DNA of 64,000 nt from NCBI RefSeq assembly GCF_030227115.1, contig NZ_JASSUA010000001.1:434001-498000 (forward strand), given 5' to 3'. The notes beneath the pieces were generated by a model, which was not told the DNA's origin, made no database searches, and saw nothing but the letters and a program-made list of their open reading frames with translations. Position 1 is the first letter of the stretch. Each line of letters opens with the position of its first letter. This document shows positions 63,278 to 64,000 of this stretch, piece by piece. Position numbers and translations under genes: made by a program. This DNA comes from Marinobacter sp. SS13-12. GTDB lineage: Bacteria > Pseudomonadota > Gammaproteobacteria > Pseudomonadales > Oleiphilaceae.

Positions 63278-64000
63278 GTGACCACACTCCGCGCTCCCAC
63301 TCAAAATCTCCTTGCCGCTGTCCTGCTGCTCTGGCTGCCCGTTGTTGCCTCAGCAGAGGGCTGCGGTGCATTTGCTACGGCGATCTCAACGGTCCAGGGC
63401 GAGGATGCCCGCTCATCGCTCGCAGGCCAGACCGTCACGGTGGAAGGCGTCATCACCATGGATGCCCGTCACAAGGGTGGATTCCGTGGTTTTTACCTGC
63501 AGCAGACCGATGACGAAACCGACGGCAGCCCGAACACCTCCGAAGCCCTGTTTGTCTATACCGGCCGCTCTGCGGGCAGCCGGGGGCAAAGGGTTCGGGT
63601 ATCCGGGCGGGTCAAGGAATTTCACGGCCTGACCGAACTCACCGACGTTGATACCCTCACGGTGTGCGGTACCGGAGCTCTGCCGGCACCTGTCCCTGTC
63701 ACGCTGCCCTGGCCAGACCACCAGCGCCCGGAACATCTCGAGAACATGCTGGTGACTATAGCGGGCGAGCTGACCGTGATTGATCACTACAATCTTGCCC
63801 GCTACGGTGAGCTGACGCTGGCTGCCAGTGACCAGACCATCCCCACAGAATTCATGGAACCCGGACCGTCTGCCGCGGCACTTTTCCAGTCCCAGCAGAG
63901 AAACCGGCTGCTACTTGATGACGCCCAAGGGGTTCGGGATCCACGGCCAGTGCCCTGGCCGACGGGGGAACTCTCCGCCGACAATACCGTTCGAGCCGGT
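63278..64000 (+). CDS. ExeM/NucH-type extracellular nuclease, N-terminal part (partial)
   Basis: The frame is open from GTG 63278 to the end of the window (241 codons). A signal peptide (LLAAVLLLWLPVVASAEG) is followed by an OB-fold module typical of the N-terminus of ExeM/NucH extracellular endonucleases: TVTVEGVITMDARHKGGFRG, GFYLQQTDDETDGSP and EALFVYTGRS. The catalytic endonuclease/exonuclease/phosphatase domain would lie beyond the edge. It starts 10 bases after the WYL gene, so they may be co-transcribed. Confidence 0.8.
   Translation, partial: MTTLRAPTQNLLAAVLLLWLPVVASAEGCGAFATAISTVQGEDARSSLAGQTVTVEGVITMDARHKGGFRGFYLQQTDDETDGSPNTSEALFVYTGRSAGSRGQRVRVSGRVKEFHGLTELTDVDTLTVCGTGALPAPVPVTLPWPDHQRPEHLENMLVTIAGELTVIDHYNLARYGELTLAASDQTIPTEFMEPGPSAAALFQSQQRNRLLLDDAQGVRDPRPVPWPTGELSADNTVRAG

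Overview
The window looks like chromosome of a marine gammaproteobacterium, most likely Marinobacter or a close relative. This is inferred from moderate-to-high GC, the mix of oleate hydratase, slipin/NfeD, an Lpp-type lipoprotein, RlmA and type II NADH dehydrogenase, and heavy metal-resistance content. It is not proven from sequence alone. No rRNA, tRNA, CRISPR array or complete insertion sequence was seen.

Region 1 (1-4.3 kb, minus strand) is the most unusual part. A tubulin-tyrosine-ligase-like ATP-grasp enzyme is fused to a PqqD/RRE-like domain and a degenerate HPr-kinase-like domain (1850-4276). It precedes a small leader-plus-tail protein with a C-terminal EGEA/EGEG repeat (1483-1785), a DinB-fold protein and a c-type cytochrome. 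The cytochrome carries almost the same leader motif and repeat. This resembles a RiPP-type (leader-guided) peptide modification cassette whose substrate tail mimics the acidic Glu/Gly tail of tubulin, and I find no described counterpart for it.

Region 2 (4.4-11.5 kb) is a Cus-type copper/silver RND efflux operon behind a MerR-family-type promoter. Region 3 (11.5-15.5 kb) holds oleate hydratase, a sterol-desaturase-like enzyme and a YeeE/YedE transporter. Region 4 (15.6-21.3 kb) is a mercury module: merR, with divergent merT, a shortened merP, merF and merA. A second operon on the other side of merR (HMA protein, outer-membrane protein, NHL protein, SRPBCC protein) is preceded by its own mer-type operator and by a second operator like the one in front of cus.

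Region 5 (21.3-37.7 kb) mixes regulators and detoxification genes with an accessory metabolic set: three ADP-ribosylglycohydrolase-like proteins with altered metal motifs, a membrane di-iron desaturase/hydroxylase with a coupled Rieske protein, an FMN glutamate-synthase-domain protein and a polar amino acid/cystine-type ABC transporter. A frameshifted transposase remnant lies between LysR and a HAD gene. Region 6 (37.8-64 kb) is mostly ordinary chromosome: sulfur transport with rhodanese, DUF547, PEBP, RlmA, a NosR-like protein, AhpD-like/TetR and Ndh. It continues with a K+/H+ antiporter, two L,D-transpeptidases, an Lpp-like lipoprotein, slipin/NfeD and a GDT1-family exporter under a yybP-ykoY riboswitch. 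It ends with two MFS transporters, a BrxR/CapW-like WYL regulator and the start of an ExeM/NucH-type extracellular nuclease that runs off the window.
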